Shown: positions 18,068 through 27,406, numbered from the stretch's first letter. The stretch is DNA of 43,733 nt from DATFXM01 sp035315885 (GCA_035315885.1 DATFXM010000067.1:1-43733), one strand, 5' to 3'. Notes: generated by a model not told the origin, from the sequence alone. Program-made: numbers and translations.

Positions 18068-20515
18068 TCACATAACGGGAAACTGGCCGAGGTCACTGGT
18101 GTTTATTCTAGCGTCCTGATTGAATGCCGCTTTCCGTTTAGCCTTGTCCGCATACATCGCGCGGTCTGCCGCAAGCAGCAGCGTATCGATCGTGTCCCCG
18201 TCGTGACCAAAACAGGCCCAGCCAACGCTAACCCCTACGCTCACCTTTGAACCTGCAAACCCAAACTGATGCCGATCAACCGCAGTCTGAATTCGACGAG
18301 CGAGTTCTTCAACTTCATCAGTACCCACTTGCAGCACGGCAACAAACTCGTCGCCAGCGTACCTGCTCACAAAGTCATTAGACCTAACATGAGCGTGCAA
18401 CAGCACCGACAGTTCCTTCAAAACCAGATCACCCGCCTGATGACCGTAGCCGTCGTTCACTGCCTTGAACCCGTCAAGGTCCATCATCACAATTGCGAAC
18501 GTATCTCGGTGCCGGCGCGCCCGGTCAGCCTCCTCTTCAAACCGATACCGCAGCGCCCGCGCGTTAGGCAGCCCGGTAAGTGGATCAGTCAACGCGCTCG
18601 TCTCAGTTCGCTCATGCTTCACCGCGTTGGCGATTGCATCTGAGGCCAGCTTCGCTACCGCTTCCATCAATCGCAAGTGATCCGATGTATAGGCAGTCAG
18701 CTCCGCGGAATAGAGAGCAAGCGCTCCGAGTATCGCGCCATCCCGCATCAACGGTACGACCGTCGCGGTCTTGTACGCATCGGGCGTCTCTACCTTCAGC
18801 ACATCAAAGTCGAGCCGCGGATCGCAATTGTGCATCGCGTGACGGTTCGCAACCACCCAGCCGGTTATGCCTGCGCCCGAAGGAAGGCTCTTTCCCTTAA
18901 GACGATCCGCATCACGTCCCGCAACGTGCGCAGCCTCTACTTCGGTCGAATCCGTTCGCACCAGGTACAAGACGCAAGTCGTGTAGCTGACGATGTCCTC
19001 CAGTCTCGATGAGAACACGGCAAACGTGTCTCTGAGGTCCAGACTAGTCCCGATCGTTTGCGCGATGTCGTAGAGGGCGATCACTTCTCGATGCGCGCTT
19101 CTGATGCGCTCGTACACCATTGGAGCGCTGGCTGACCCCGCCGCCTGCTCGCCTCCTTCTCTGAGTGGCGCCCCCACGGAGGCCCGCTCGACGCCCTCCT
19201 CTCTGATTTGTGATTCGAAATCGTCGAGGTGGTCGAGAAACGCTGCGATTATTGCCGGGTCAAACACCGTACCCGACCCTTCCTTCAACATCGCGATAGC
19301 CTCGCCGCGAGTCATCGCCTTGCGGTACTGCCGCTCCTCCCGGACAGCGTCGAAACAATCCGACACCGTCAGAATTCGCGCGGTCATCGGAATCTCGTCT
19401 CCCTTCAAGCTGTCCGGATAGCCGCGACCGTCCCATCGCTCGTGATGATGCCTGACTACGGGAACCACCGGATACGGAAACCCAACGCGCTCGAGAATTT
19501 CCGCGCCGACTATCGTGTGCACCTTCATCTTCTCAAACTCGGCCGGAGTCAGTATTCCAGGCTTGTTCAAGATGTAGTCCGGCACTGCAAGCTTCCCTAT
19601 GTCGTGAAGCAGGGCCCCGGCTTTCAACGCTTCGATCTCAGGATCGGATAGCCCGAACATTCGGGCCAGTCCGGTTGCGTAGATCTGCACCCGACGGACG
19701 TGATCGTGAGTCACTTCGTCCTTTGCGTCGATCGCTATCGCGAGCGCTTCAATCGTTCTGAGGTGCAGGTCCGCCATCTCCTCCGCGTGCCTGTTCGAAG
19801 TCTCTACTTTGTCCAGATACACCTTGTAGGTGTGATAGGTGATCATCAGGATCGGCAAGGACGTGATGAAAGCCCAGAAGGAAGTCACCGCAATCAATTT
19901 CACTACCAGGGTCGTTGCGAGGGTGCCGATCACCAGCGAGACCAGAGACCACGGAACGATATCCTGAAGGACTTCGCTCGCCGGACGTCTCTCACGCAAT
20001 GAAGTCATCAGGCTGGTCAAGCCGACGTTCACCGTGTAAAAGGAAACGGCGAGGACCAGCGCCACCAGAGCGAGTTCCCCGATGCCTACGGTCGCTGTAT
20101 TGATATCCGCAAAAAGAAAAGATACAAGCTGGCTCGAAATGAAAGCCGACAGCCCGACCGAAGCGGCGTTGACCATCGCGCTTCGGCGCCGTTCCTTCAC
20201 CTGCAGCGCGTTAGACAGCGACTCCAGGACTGCGAGGAGAACGGAGCCGTAGACTCCGAAGCGGAAAACGGCGATAAAGATGAAGGTGTCTGAAAGGCTT
20301 ACGCGGCTGGGGCGATTCGGAATGCGGATGTCGACTCGCGACACCATAAGCATGGTGACTCCGGCGAGCACCGACCATTCGATGAGAGCCTTGGAGCTGA
20401 AACTTCCCACCAGTCCCCAGATTGAAAAGACAACCGCGAGTAAGCCGATAACGCCGACTGCCAGCTCTACCGGCCACTGTAGTCCTTGTTCGTTGTTTGA
20501 GTAGGGCTCTCGCAT
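18068..20515 (-). CDS. membrane HD-GYP - GAF - GGDEF cyclic-di-GMP protein
   Basis: From the ATG at 20515 it has 815 residues (an ATG at 20542 adds nine). Residues about 13-235 contain seven or so transmembrane helices. They are followed by an HD-GYP phosphodiesterase domain (about 245-420) with HDIGKLAVPDYILNKPG and HHERWDGRGYPDSLKG, both intact. A GAF domain (about 480-635) and a GGDEF domain (about 645-810) with YAGDEF follow; an I-site RSND sits five residues before AGDEF. AGDEF variants of GGDEF can be active. One chain could thus both make and hydrolyse c-di-GMP, gated by membrane and GAF inputs, with product inhibition at the I-site. Activity of either half is inferred. It is monocistronic on the minus strand. 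Confidence 0.93.
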   Translation of the reverse strand: MREPYSNNEQGLQWPVELAVGVIGLLAVVFSIWGLVGSFSSKALIEWSVLAGVTMLMVSRVDIRIPNRPSRVSLSDTFIFIAVFRFGVYGSVLLAVLESLSNALQVKERRRSAMVNAASVGLSAFISSQLVSFLFADINTATVGIGELALVALVLAVSFYTVNVGLTSLMTSLRERRPASEVLQDIVPWSLVSLVIGTLATTLVVKLIAVTSFWAFITSLPILMITYHTYKVYLDKVETSNRHAEEMADLHLRTIEALAIAIDAKDEVTHDHVRRVQIYATGLARMFGLSDPEIEALKAGALLHDIGKLAVPDYILNKPGILTPAEFEKMKVHTIVGAEILERVGFPYPVVPVVRHHHERWDGRGYPDSLKGDEIPMTARILTVSDCFDAVREERQYRKAMTRGEAIAMLKEGSGTVFDPAIIAAFLDHLDDFESQIREEGVERASVGAPLREGGEQAAGSASAPMVYERIRSAHREVIALYDIAQTIGTSLDLRDTFAVFSSRLEDIVSYTTCVLYLVRTDSTEVEAAHVAGRDADRLKGKSLPSGAGITGWVVANRHAMHNCDPRLDFDVLKVETPDAYKTATVVPLMRDGAILGALALYSAELTAYTSDHLRLMEAVAKLASDAIANAVKHERTETSALTDPLTGLPNARALRYRFEEEADRARRHRDTFAIVMMDLDGFKAVNDGYGHQAGDLVLKELSVLLHAHVRSNDFVSRYAGDEFVAVLQVGTDEVEELARRIQTAVDRHQFGFAGSKVSVGVSVGWACFGHDGDTIDTLLLAADRAMYADKAKRKAAFNQDARINTSDLGQFPVM

Positions 20516-21043
20516 TTCCAATCCGCGACTGACGACCGGCATGCTTGCCAATAGACAGCGCAGCTACGGATCGTTCAACTACGTAAATGACGCAAGGGCA
20601 GACCAGTACCCAGAGGGTTTTCTGTGTGAATTACGGGCGATGATGCAAAATGCACCAGATCGAGCGACCGATATCGGTCAAAATGCTGCACGAAGGCGAC
20701 ACCTTCAACATTTACGTCGCGCAACAAGCTCTCTCAACGATGACTAAGCACTTCCCATACCGTCACGAGCCCGCAAGAAAACTCCAGACCAGCGTTCGAC
20801 TCTTGAATGCAACGAAAAAGAAGAAGCGAAATGTATTGCTTGATCGATTCGGAGAGATCGCTCAAAGACCGAACAACTCGGGAGTGGCGTCTATGCTTTT
20901 TCCTTTACCAGACGTCGCTCACCGGGTATAAATTTCAGTTAAGCGTGTGCGTCCCTACGGCTCCCGAAAGTTCTGAGTGCTGAGAATTCTCAGTCCTGAG
21001 CATTTTCTTCAGGCCTGAGGAGATGTGAGTCGGTACACAGGAC
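20516..21043. other. intergenic region, no convincing gene
   Basis: This gap of about 530 nt lies between the divergent HD-GYP and phosphatase genes. Short frames here (such as 20650-20931) have no recognisable family and no good ribosome binding site. A perfect 14-bp palindrome GACCGATATCGGTC is at 20666-20679 and could be an operator. A small CTCAG-type repeat is at 20968-21003. Confidence 0.5.
20968..21003. repeat. short CTCAG-word palindrome (R7)
   Basis: AGTTCTGAGTGCTGAGAATT runs into CTCAGTCCTGAGCATT, centred on a perfect TGAGAATTCTCA at 20981-20992. It lies about 40 nt upstream of the phosphatase start and belongs to the CTCAG word family. Confidence 0.7.
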
Positions 21044-21709
21044 TTGCAAGTGAAGAAGACACGAGTGACCTTGAACAACAAAAGAAAAACAGTGTTGGTT
21101 GTCGTTGTGTGCTTTCTCGCGGCCAGCGCGACGGTCGGCGGGCTGCTCCTTGGCAGTGACTCAGCGCACGTGTACGTGGAAGCGTCCACCACTCCGCTCT
21201 CCGATGCGAGCGCTGAAGTATCAGCGGCGCTGCCATATTTTCGAAGATCGAGCCAAAATTACACACGAGGATCGCAACCGGCCCGCGGAGGAGTTGGAGT
21301 ACTTAAGCGTTTGGGCGTTAGGTCGATCGTCGACTTACGTTCGACTTACGATCACACGGATGACGTAAGGCAGGCAGCGGCAGCCGCGGGTCTCAACTAC
21401 TATTGGATGCCCACCAGTGTGTGGGACCCTCCTACAGACGACGAGGCCACAAGATTTGTGAACCTGGTGGGCGACCAGTCGAAGGGGCCGTTCTTTGTAT
21501 TCTGCTCGGACGGGCTGAACCGGACAGGGGAGATGAGCGCACTGCAGCGGGTGATGAATGACAAGTGGACAGTTGAGCAAGCGCTGAAGGAAATGGATGA
21601 GTTGGGATTCAGTCCTTACTATTACAATCTTCGACAGTATGTGTGGGACTACGCTCGCAAATATCGCCCGGAGGCGGTCCCTCCCCAAGGCCGCGTCAAT
21701 GAGTTTTAA
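21044..21709 (+). CDS. dual-specificity/tyrosine phosphatase-like exported protein
   Basis: The 221-residue frame begins at a TTG (21044); a GTG at 21050 is an alternative. AGGA lies just upstream. The N-terminus has a basic start and a single hydrophobic segment (VLVVVVCFLAASATVGGLLL), a signal anchor or peptide. The rest is a DSP/PTP fold: 'LGVRSIVDLRSTYDHTDDVR' and the catalytic loop CSDGLNRTG, a good C-x5-R-T-G. The residue before the nucleophile is Phe rather than the usual His. Such proteins are often annotated as fused DSP-PTPase phosphatases. The substrate is unknown and the protein probably acts in the periplasm. Repeat R8 starts at its stop codon. Confidence 0.75.
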   Translation: MQVKKTRVTLNNKRKTVLVVVVCFLAASATVGGLLLGSDSAHVYVEASTTPLSDASAEVSAALPYFRRSSQNYTRGSQPARGGVGVLKRLGVRSIVDLRSTYDHTDDVRQAAAAAGLNYYWMPTSVWDPPTDDEATRFVNLVGDQSKGPFFVFCSDGLNRTGEMSALQRVMNDKWTVEQALKEMDELGFSPYYYNLRQYVWDYARKYRPEAVPPQGRVNEF

Positions 21710-21815
21710 TCTGAGATCTCAATTTTTGAAATTTGAAATTTGAAATCTGAGATCTGAAATCTGAGATTTGATATCTGAGAGATCTGAGATCTGAAATCTG
21801 AGATCTGAGATCGCT
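21709..21815. repeat. tandem GAAATCTGAGATCTG words (R8)
   Basis: From the phosphatase stop codon onward, about 105 nt of degenerate words TCTGAGATCTGAAATCTGAG with a period near 10, opening with TTGAAATTTGAAATTTGAAA. No unique spacers separate the copies, so this is not a CRISPR array. Confidence 0.88.
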
Positions 21816-21896
21816 CTTCTGAGTGCCAGACCCCGAAGGTATCGCGCTCCTCCAGCACAAGCATTCACCGCATCAGCAACTCCAATCTAAGAATCC

Positions 21897-21990
21897 ACAC
21901 AGCACTCAGCACTCAGGACTCAGCACTCAGGACTCATCACTCACCACTCAGCGCTCATCACTCAGCGCTCAGCGCTCATCACCAAACCCG
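21897..21990. repeat. tandem CTCAGCACTCAGGA heptamers upstream of glpK (R9)
   Basis: About twelve head-to-tail degenerate heptamers (CACTCAG, GACTCAG, CGCTCAG, CACTCAT) end about 65 nt before the glpK start. Together with R8 they take up much of the 348-nt gap between the phosphatase and glpK. Confidence 0.88.
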
Positions 21991-22057
21991 GTACTCGAAA
22001 CTCAGACCGCAGTGCTATTATGTGACGCCAACTCGGCCGATCCATAATGGAGGACTC

Positions 22058-23548
22058 GTGAGCCAAGAGTTCATTCTGGCGCTTGATCAAGGTACCACCA
22101 GCTCCCGTGCGATTCTCTTTAACCGCGATGGCTGGCCGGTGGCCGTGGCTCAACAGGAGTTCGAACAGATTTACCCTCAACCCGGCTGGGTCGAACACCG
22201 TCCCGCTGATATCTGGTCCACTCAACTGGATTCAGCCCAACGCGTCATCGCAGACTGTGGTGTGAAACCGGATCAGATAGCAGCCATCGGCATCACCAAT
22301 CAACGAGAAACCACAATCATCTGGAATCGCGAAACAGGTGAACCCATCTACAACGCAATCGTCTGGCAGTGCCGCAGAACTGCCGAAGATTGCGATCGAA
22401 TGCACCGCGAAGGCCTGTCGCCCGTGTTCCAACAAAAAACCGGGTTGGTGCTGGACGCCTATTTCTCGGGCAGCAAAGTTCGCTGGCTCCTCGATAACGT
22501 CCCTGGGGCTCGCGATCTCGCTAGACAAGGTAAGCTGGCGTTCGGAACCGTCGACTCTTGGCTCATCTGGAAGCTGACCGGGGGGCGCGTTCACGCTACA
22601 GATCCATCCAATGCCAGTCGTACGCTGATATTCAACATTCATACCGGCCAGTGGGACGATGAACTGCTCGGCCTTCTGAACGTCCCGCCCGAAATGCTGC
22701 CTCACGTCATCCCTTCAAGCGCCCTGATTGGCGAAACCGATGCCGACCTGTTCGGTCGCCCGTTAGCCATAGCCGGAAATGCCGGGGATCAGCAGGCCGC
22801 ACTCTTTGGACAAGCGTGTCTCTCGCCGGGCATGTCCAAAAACACTTACGGCACCGGCTGCTTCATGCTCCTAAACACCGGACCGGATGCGGTAACCTCC
22901 AAGAACAACCTGCTGACAACCATCGCGTGGCAAATCGGCGAGGGCCCCTTCCAATACGCGCTCGAGGGCAGCGTTTTTATAGCGGGGGCCGCGATCCAAT
23001 GGCTTCGAGACGGTTTAAAGATCATTTCCGCCGCTGATCACACTGACGAACTCGCCTCGTCACTTCAGGACAACGGGGAGGTCTACTTTGTGCCGGCCTT
23101 TGTCGGACTCGGAGCACCCTACTGGGATCCATATGCACGTGGAACGATCGTAGGCCTGACGCGTGGATCAACTCGCGAGCACCTTGTCCGTGCCGCGCTG
23201 GAGTCAATCGCCTATCAAACTGCGGATGTGCTTCGCGGGATGAGGAGCGACGCGGGCATTGAGCTCAAGGAACTCCGTGTAGACGGTGGCGCATCAAGGA
23301 ACAATTTCCTGATGCAGTTTCAATCCGACATTCTCGGAATTCCGGTGGTAAGGCCGGCTAACACCGAGACGACTGCGGCTGGCGCGGCTTACCTGGCTGG
23401 GCTGGCGGTGAATTTCTGGCCCGGGGTCAGTGCACTGCACGATAACTGGAAGCGCGAACGCACGTTTGAGCCCCAGTTGCCAGAATCGGAGCGCCAAAGA
23501 TTGCTCGGTGCGTGGGCGAGGGCAATCGAACGCGCCTCAGGTCAGTAG
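22058..23548 (+). CDS. glpK: glycerol kinase
   Basis: GTG at 22058 is chosen because GGAGG lies four bases upstream and the length becomes 496 residues, the usual GlpK size; an earlier in-frame GTG at 22022 has no such site. The enzyme phosphorylates glycerol to sn-glycerol 3-phosphate with ATP. FGGY-family motifs are clear: 'LALDQGTTSSRAILF', 'GITNQRETTIIW', 'VWQCRRTA', 'AGNAGDQQAALFGQA', 'YGTGCFMLLNTG' and 'RVDGGASRNNFLMQFQSD'. It is cytosolic. No glpD or glpF is adjacent, although an aquaporin gene occurs 19.5 kb away. A repeat begins directly after the stop. Confidence 0.97.
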   Translation: MSQEFILALDQGTTSSRAILFNRDGWPVAVAQQEFEQIYPQPGWVEHRPADIWSTQLDSAQRVIADCGVKPDQIAAIGITNQRETTIIWNRETGEPIYNAIVWQCRRTAEDCDRMHREGLSPVFQQKTGLVLDAYFSGSKVRWLLDNVPGARDLARQGKLAFGTVDSWLIWKLTGGRVHATDPSNASRTLIFNIHTGQWDDELLGLLNVPPEMLPHVIPSSALIGETDADLFGRPLAIAGNAGDQQAALFGQACLSPGMSKNTYGTGCFMLLNTGPDAVTSKNNLLTTIAWQIGEGPFQYALEGSVFIAGAAIQWLRDGLKIISAADHTDELASSLQDNGEVYFVPAFVGLGAPYWDPYARGTIVGLTRGSTREHLVRAALESIAYQTADVLRGMRSDAGIELKELRVDGGASRNNFLMQFQSDILGIPVVRPANTETTAAGAAYLAGLAVNFWPGVSALHDNWKRERTFEPQLPESERQRLLGAWARAIERASGQ

Positions 23549-23648
23549 GAGTGCTGAGTGCGAGTCAGAGTCCTGAGTGCTGAGTGCTGGGTGGTGACAA
23601 CTCAAATCTGAAATCTGCGATTGCACTCAGAACTCAGCACTCACCGTT
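23549..23648. repeat. CTCAG-word inverted repeat between glpK and the CNNM gene (R10)
   Basis: The left part (23549-23592) has GAGTGCTGAGTGCGAGTCAG and TGAGTGCTGAGTGCTGG. A central AAATCTGAAATCTG is of the R8 family. The right part (about 23626-23645) has CACTCAGAACTCAGCACTCA. Two word families are combined in one imperfect inverted repeat, starting one base after the glpK stop. Confidence 0.83.
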
Positions 23649-23699
23649 TACTCCCAACCGAGTACTCACTACCCCGAAGTCCTGTTAAAATTCCGGCTC

Positions 23700-25037
23700 A
23701 TGGACACCTCGGCCTTGGAGGTCCTGGCCCGATTCGGATCTGTAATTCTGCTCGCCCTGGTCAACGGCTTCTTTGTCGCCGCCGAATTCGCACTGGTGGG
23801 TGCCAGAAGGTCGCGTATCGAACGTCTCGCGGAAGCAGGAAACCGCGCCGCCCGTCTCGTGCTTAAGGCACAGGACCAGATTCAGGTATACGTCTCGGCT
23901 ACCCAGTTCGGAATCACCCTCGCGAGCCTCGCTCTCGGGTGGATCGGCGAAGACGCAATGGCGCATCTGCTTGACGCGCTGTTCAGGCGAATCTTCGCCC
24001 CATCCACTTCTCTCGTCGCAGCGCACTCAATGGCCATAGCAATCGCGTTTGCGATGATCACATATCTGCATATCGTGCTCGGAGAGCTTGCTCCAAAAAC
24101 CCTTGCGCTGCAGCGAGCCGACAGAGTCGCATTGGTCGTCATTCGCCCACTCGAGGTTTTCTACCGAGTCTTCAAGGCGCCGATCTGGGTCCTTGAACAT
24201 TCCGGCGCTCGGCTTCTATGGGTGTTTGGTCTCCACGCAAAGCCTGAGCACACCGCCGCCTACAGCGAAGAGGAGCTTCGCCACCTCATAGCCCTCAGTT
24301 ACAAGAGCGGTCACGTTCTTGATGAAGAACGGAGACTCATCGACAACGTATTCGAGTTCACCGAAACGACGGTCGAGACGGTCATGGTGCCGCGCACTGA
24401 AATCGAGGCGCTTGATATTGAACTCGACCCGCTGCGAATGCTCGAACTCTTTGAACAAACTCGCTACTCACGGATGCCGGTTTATCGCGACTCGCTCGAC
24501 AACGTGATCGGCATTCTCCTGCACAAGGACCTGAGCCGCGCGGTCAGAATGGGTGGTCGCGTAGACATCGAACCACTGATGCGAACGACTCTGGTTCTAC
24601 CACCATCAGTTAAACTGCACGTTGCACTGAGAAGGCTGAGACGCTCGACTGCTCATATGGCACTGGTGGTGGACGAGCACGGTGGGGTCGAAGGTCTGGT
24701 TACCCTCGAAGACCTAATCGAAGAAATCGTGGGCGACATCCGCGACGAGCACGACGAGCTCGCAGGGGAGATACAGCATCTGCCGGACGGCAGCTTTCGT
24801 GTCAGCGGAAATCTTTCGGTTCGCGACGCAAACAAGTCGCTGGATTTAGGGTTGCCCGAGTCGGATGCTTACAACACAGTGGCAGGTTTCATGCTGGCTC
24901 AGGCCGGGCGACTACTGCGAAGTGGTGAGAGCGTCGGGTATAACGGGTTGAGGCTTACAGTGCAGTCTGCTTCGCGCAATCGAATACTCGAAACAAAAAT
25001 CGAACGAGTAGGAGGGGTAGGAAGTTCTGAGTTCTGA
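23700..25037 (+). CDS. CNNM/CorC-type (hemolysin family) transporter-associated protein
   Basis: The 445-residue protein has a DUF21/CNNM transmembrane domain (about 10-205), two CBS motifs (about 215-335; 'VMVPRTEIEALDIEL', 'SRMPVYRDSLDNVIGILLHK', 'STAHMALVVDEHGGVEGLVT', 'LEDLIEEIVGDIRDE') and a CorC_HlyC C-terminal domain (about 350-435). Family members are linked to Mg2+ and Co2+ efflux or tolerance; the hemolysin name is historical. CBS domains bind adenine nucleotides. It is an inner-membrane protein. The last codons (SSEF, stop) overlap a repeat. ATG at 23700 has only a weak ribosome binding site. Confidence 0.93.
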   Translation: MDTSALEVLARFGSVILLALVNGFFVAAEFALVGARRSRIERLAEAGNRAARLVLKAQDQIQVYVSATQFGITLASLALGWIGEDAMAHLLDALFRRIFAPSTSLVAAHSMAIAIAFAMITYLHIVLGELAPKTLALQRADRVALVVIRPLEVFYRVFKAPIWVLEHSGARLLWVFGLHAKPEHTAAYSEEELRHLIALSYKSGHVLDEERRLIDNVFEFTETTVETVMVPRTEIEALDIELDPLRMLELFEQTRYSRMPVYRDSLDNVIGILLHKDLSRAVRMGGRVDIEPLMRTTLVLPPSVKLHVALRRLRRSTAHMALVVDEHGGVEGLVTLEDLIEEIVGDIRDEHDELAGEIQHLPDGSFRVSGNLSVRDANKSLDLGLPESDAYNTVAGFMLAQAGRLLRSGESVGYNGLRLTVQSASRNRILETKIERVGGVGSSEF

Positions 25038-25100
25038 GTGCTTGGGGGCTCTTGAAACTCTGAAGGGAACTGCATGCTCAAGTAAACTCAGAACTACTTC
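25020..25100. repeat. CTGAGTT-word inverted repeat between convergent genes (R11)
   Basis: AGTTCTGAGTTCTGAGTGCT at about 25022-25041 is answered by ACTCAGAACTACTTCTCAG at about 25086-25104. It covers the whole gap between the CNNM stop (25037) and the lipoprotein stop (25094) and overlaps both coding ends. Confidence 0.75.
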
Positions 25101-26104
25101 TCAGCCATCGCGTCGGTGACTTTGATCCGACCCGCGATGATGTCCTTACGCGCGCGCTCCACTTCGTCCAGAACCTGCTGAGGAATCAAGCTGCGATTGT
25201 ACTGGTCCAACGCATATCCAACCCCGTCGTTGTCCAGACCGAACAAATGCACTCCCCCCTTGAATCGGCCTTCGGTCATTTCCTTGACCGTGTTGAACAC
25301 CGCTACGTCCACGCGCTTCATCATGCTAGTCAGAATGTATCCAGGCTTGACCCAGTTCTGGTTGGCATCAACGCCAATCGCCAGCTTTTTCATGTCCTCG
25401 GCAGCGTCAAACACCCCAAGACCCGAGTTGCCGGCCGCTTGAAATATCACGTCGGCTCCCCGGTCTATTTGCGTTTTAGCGAGCTCCTTGCCCTTGCCCG
25501 GATTGTTCCACGCAGCGTCCGTCACTCCGACGTAGTTCTCGAATACCTCGATCTTTGGATTCGCATAATGCGCACCCTCCGAATAACCAGTCTCGAACTT
25601 ATGTATCAACGATATGTCCATGCCTCCAACAAAACCGATCTTTCCGGTCTTCGTAGTCCGCGCGGCGATTATGCCCACCAAAAATGAACCTTCGTGCTCT
25701 TTGAAATTCAGCGAGGCCACGTTTGGAAGCTCGATGAACCCGTCGATGATCGCAAACTTCAAATTAGGGTAGTCTCGAGCAACTTCATCCATGATTGGAG
25801 CCTGCGCAAAACCAACGCCTACGATCAAGTCGTAACCGCGTTCTGCGAATGCACGCATCGATGGCTCAATCGACGTCGGATCCCCAGGCTCGACATCGCG
25901 CAAGAAAACACCAAGTTCTTCCTTAGCGCGCTTCACGCCTTCCCACGCAGCGGCGTTGAACGATTTGTCGTCCTTGCCTCCGATATCGAAAACGATGCCG
26001 ACCCGCGGCTTACCCGCCGACTCGTCCCGTTTGCCAAGCGCGCTCGTACAGGCAGACGCTGCCAGGAGTCCCACGAGGATGATGCTCAATATCGTTCGAC
26101 TCAT
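25094..26104 (-). CDS. BMP/PnrA-type nucleoside-binding lipoprotein
   Basis: From the ATG at 26104 it has 336 residues and a lipoprotein signal (MSRTILSIILVGLLAASAC). A GTG at 26161 overlaps the preceding stop (GTGA) and could couple translation, but would put 19 polar residues ahead of the signal. The periplasmic-binding fold is clear: 'VGIVFDIGGKDDKSFNAAAW', 'YDLIVGVGFAQAPIMDEVAR', 'GKIGFVGGMDISLIHKFETG', 'ADVIFQAAGNSGLGVFDAA', 'GVDANQNWVKPGYILTSMMK'. PnrA/BmpA proteins bind purine or pyrimidine nucleosides for an ABC importer. No permease or ATPase gene is in the window. The nearby nucleoside phosphorylase fits a nucleoside role. Confidence 0.9.
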   Translation of the reverse strand: MSRTILSIILVGLLAASACTSALGKRDESAGKPRVGIVFDIGGKDDKSFNAAAWEGVKRAKEELGVFLRDVEPGDPTSIEPSMRAFAERGYDLIVGVGFAQAPIMDEVARDYPNLKFAIIDGFIELPNVASLNFKEHEGSFLVGIIAARTTKTGKIGFVGGMDISLIHKFETGYSEGAHYANPKIEVFENYVGVTDAAWNNPGKGKELAKTQIDRGADVIFQAAGNSGLGVFDAAEDMKKLAIGVDANQNWVKPGYILTSMMKRVDVAVFNTVKEMTEGRFKGGVHLFGLDNDGVGYALDQYNRSLIPQQVLDEVERARKDIIAGRIKVTDAMAEK

Positions 26105-26157
26105 GTTTTCTTGTTGGTCGACACTCGTTTCGACGTCGACAAGCTCCTTCGCGGCTT

Positions 26158-27303
26158 TCACTTCTCCGGAGATTCGTAAAGATATGCGATGTCCATCAAC
26201 TTGTTGTCGCGACCGTCATGCACCACGTACTGAAGACGCCGTAGCTGACCCTCGATGACTCGCGAGCCCCACAAACCCGCAGCCCCGTAGCTTCCATTCT
26301 TATTCAACGCATAAAAGATGATCGCGAACTGCTGAAGCTTTTTCATGTTGCCGTTGTAGTTGGCTACGACTCTTTTGACTGTCTCCAGGCACGCGTCGGT
26401 CGGCGCCATTCCCTTGCGCATGAACTCGACAACCGTGTGTGACCCGCTAACCTTGATGCATTCTTCACCGCGACCTGTAGAACCCGCCGCACCGACTTCG
26501 TTGTCAACAAACAGACCGCTGCCGATCAGCGGTGAGTCGCCGACTCGCCCGGCAATCTTGAACGCCAGACCACTCGTAGTGGTCGTTCCCGCAAGATCGC
26601 CTTTCTCGGTTACCGCCAGGCAGGTGATCGTTCCCGTTGGCGGATGTGCGATGATTTGGTCGGCCATCGCAACCGTATCTTCATGAGCACCAGACCTGAG
26701 CGTTGCACGAGCGTGCGAGTCGGGCGCAGCGAGCCCAGGTCCCCAACTATCGCGATCGCTCATTGTCTCTTTCCATCGCAGCCAAATCGCACGCGATTGT
26801 TCGGTGAGCAGATCCTCTTTCTTGAAGCCGTGGGCGAGTGCGAACCTCAGGGCGCCTTCTCCAACAAGTAAGACGTGATCGGTGCGCTCGAGCACCAGTT
26901 TGGCGACGATCGAAGGGTTCTTGATCCATTTTATTGCAGCAACCGCTCCGGCTCGCTTTGTAGGACCGTGCATCACGCTTGCGTCGAGTTCGACTTCGCC
27001 GTCTTCATTGGGCAGGCCGCCCAACCCGACGCTCATATCCTTAGGATCGTCCTCTACGATGTTGACCGCAGTGACTACTGCGTCGAGCGGGTCGGCGCCG
27101 CCGCGCAGCATCTGCATCGCCTTGTCGGTTACCTTGAGACGATTTCGCGTTCCTTCAGCATAGATAGTTGTGCCGGCGGCTATGACCACTGGTCGCGATC
27201 CACCCGACTGGGCAGGGGCATTCAGGCTGAGCCCGTCGCCGAGTCCCGCGCCCAGCGAAATCAGGGCCCCACCCCTGACAAAGTCTCTCCTGGTTGTTTT
27301 CAT
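26158..27303 (-). CDS. glycosylasparaginase/isoaspartyl peptidase (Ntn hydrolase)
   Basis: The 381-residue precursor has a twin-arginine leader (TTRRDFVRGGALISLGAG). N-terminal nucleophile hydrolases of this family self-cleave before a Thr; here HPPTG precedes TITCLAV, matching the HD-TIG type junction of glycosylasparaginase, so the beta subunit likely starts at that Thr. Other family strings are 'NVASV'-like 'GGLPNEDGEVELDASVMHGP', 'GDLAGTTTTSGLAFKIAGRV', 'GDSPLIGSGLFVDNEVGAAG' and 'STGRGEE'. The enzyme would cut the GlcNAc-Asn bond or isoaspartyl peptides after export. It lies between the phosphorylase and the BMP lipoprotein, the latter overlapping or following by 53 nt. Confidence 0.9.
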   Translation of the reverse strand: MKTTRRDFVRGGALISLGAGLGDGLSLNAPAQSGGSRPVVIAAGTTIYAEGTRNRLKVTDKAMQMLRGGADPLDAVVTAVNIVEDDPKDMSVGLGGLPNEDGEVELDASVMHGPTKRAGAVAAIKWIKNPSIVAKLVLERTDHVLLVGEGALRFALAHGFKKEDLLTEQSRAIWLRWKETMSDRDSWGPGLAAPDSHARATLRSGAHEDTVAMADQIIAHPPTGTITCLAVTEKGDLAGTTTTSGLAFKIAGRVGDSPLIGSGLFVDNEVGAAGSTGRGEECIKVSGSHTVVEFMRKGMAPTDACLETVKRVVANYNGNMKKLQQFAIIFYALNKNGSYGAAGLWGSRVIEGQLRRLQYVVHDGRDNKLMDIAYLYESPEK

Positions 27304-27406
27304 TCACACCCTCCGCCGATAGCTCATTTCACGTTTCGAGTGTACTGTATCAGCCCATTTGCCGGTCACCAAGCATAAGTTCGCGTGGCGAAGATCTGGC
27401 AACTTC

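Noticed and set aside
20650..20931. 93-codon frame upstream of the phosphatase
   Set aside because: No recognisable domain, no Shine-Dalgarno and irregular composition.
21709..21990. Possible CRISPR array
   Set aside because: The repeats are head-to-tail short degenerate words without unique spacers, and no cas gene is present.
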